64,000 bases of DNA from Herbidospora cretacea (GTDB taxonomy: Bacteria > Actinomycetota > Actinomycetes > Streptosporangiales > Streptosporangiaceae): NCBI RefSeq assembly GCF_001570605.1, contig NZ_BBXG01000005.1, forward strand, positions 124,001 to 188,000. Reading direction: 5' to 3'. Shown here one piece after another: positions 63,829 through 64,000 of the stretch (positions are counted from its first letter, which is position 1; each line of letters starts with the position of its first letter). Both the position numbers and the translations under genes were made by a program. The notes under the pieces were generated by a model that worked only from the letters and a program-made list of their open reading frames with translations, searched no databases and was not told where the DNA came from.

Positions 63829-64000
63829 TCAGTGCGTCGAATTACGCGTCACCTGCACGCCGTCGAGCGCGCAGACGGCGTTCGGGATCAGGACGGCCAC
63901 GGCGTAGTACTCGCTCACCAGGTAGCTGGTGACGGCCTTCTCCGAGGTGCCGAGTTCGCGGACCACCGGGGTCCGCGACGGGCGCAGGCCCACCACGCCC
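63829..64000 (-). CDS. 3' end of a gene, possibly an encapsulin-type shell protein
   Basis: The last 56 codons of a gene running off the window. The text GVVGLRPSRTPVVRELGTSE, KAVTSYLVSEYYAVAVLIPN, AVCALDGVQVTR and NSTH looks like the conserved C-terminus of a well-structured protein. It reminds me of the C-terminal segment of family 2 encapsulin nanocompartment shell proteins, but I hold this loosely because only the tail is visible. It stops 63 bases before the acyltransferase start. Confidence 0.45.
   Translation of the reverse strand, partial: GVVGLRPSRTPVVRELGTSEKAVTSYLVSEYYAVAVLIPNAVCALDGVQVTRNSTH

Overview
The window is about 70 % G+C, with GTG and TTG starts beside ATG, many 4-base ATGA/GTGA gene overlaps, several probable leaderless genes and no introns, tRNA, rRNA or CRISPR array that I could find. 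Gene content (F420/FMN luciferase-like oxidoreductases, class F sortase, WD40-type Ser/Thr kinase, FxSxx-COOH RiPP genes, DUF5925-type ATPase) points to the chromosome of a filamentous actinomycete, probably of the Streptosporangiaceae type (inference).

Layout. 0-7 kb: two luciferase-like monooxygenases, a phosphotransferase, a small zinc-ribbon protein, an ABC-F ATPase and a CehA/McbA-type PHP metallohydrolase. 7-11.2 kb: a four-gene operon of a substrate-binding-like protein, TelA, a lipoprotein with a VWA domain and an XpaC-like membrane protein. 11.2-15.9 kb: mutA-mutB-meaB, the methylmalonyl-CoA mutase operon. 15.9-17.8 kb: an N-acetylmuramoyl-L-alanine amidase gene interrupted by a 364-residue intein with a LAGLIDADG-like domain. 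17.9-24 kb: MetE-like methyltransferase, mtnA, an amidase, an AAA ATPase, a frameshifted small gene and an M20 peptidase.

24-44.3 kb is an accessory island built from two FxSxx-COOH (Fxs) cyclophane-RiPP loci. Locus 1 has a variant precursor ending FQASI, a radical SAM/SPASM-HExxH fusion, a TIR-like FxsC and a ParA-TIR-NB-ARC-TPR giant FxsT. Locus 2 has a canonical 47-residue precursor ending FQSSY, a radical SAM enzyme and a HExxH protein encoded separately, and a shorter NB-ARC-TPR FxsT. Between them lie an alpha/beta hydrolase, an MFS exporter and a SIR2 / nSTAND1-TPR operon. The mix of peptide modification, STAND-type NTPases and TIR/SIR2 domains looks like a regulated conflict or signalling system rather than a plain natural-product cluster.

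44.3-49.5 kb: an anchored protein, a DUF4397 surface protein and class F sortase, a WD40 Ser/Thr kinase, a DUF4253 protein. 49.5-53.8 kb: a 1430-residue secreted GH87-type alpha-1,3-glucanase with discoidin, FnIII and CARDB modules, with an operator-like palindrome at its promoter. 54-60.5 kb: small regulators (ArsR, PadR, TetR) with visible operators, an Old Yellow Enzyme, a nucleotidyltransferase, a frameshifted HAAS/membrane gene, a secreted protein and a NUDIX hydrolase. 60.5-64 kb: a 722-residue protein with an OTT_1508-like deaminase core and AT-hook-like tails, an acyltransferase, and the 3' end of a gene that may be an encapsulin-type shell protein.
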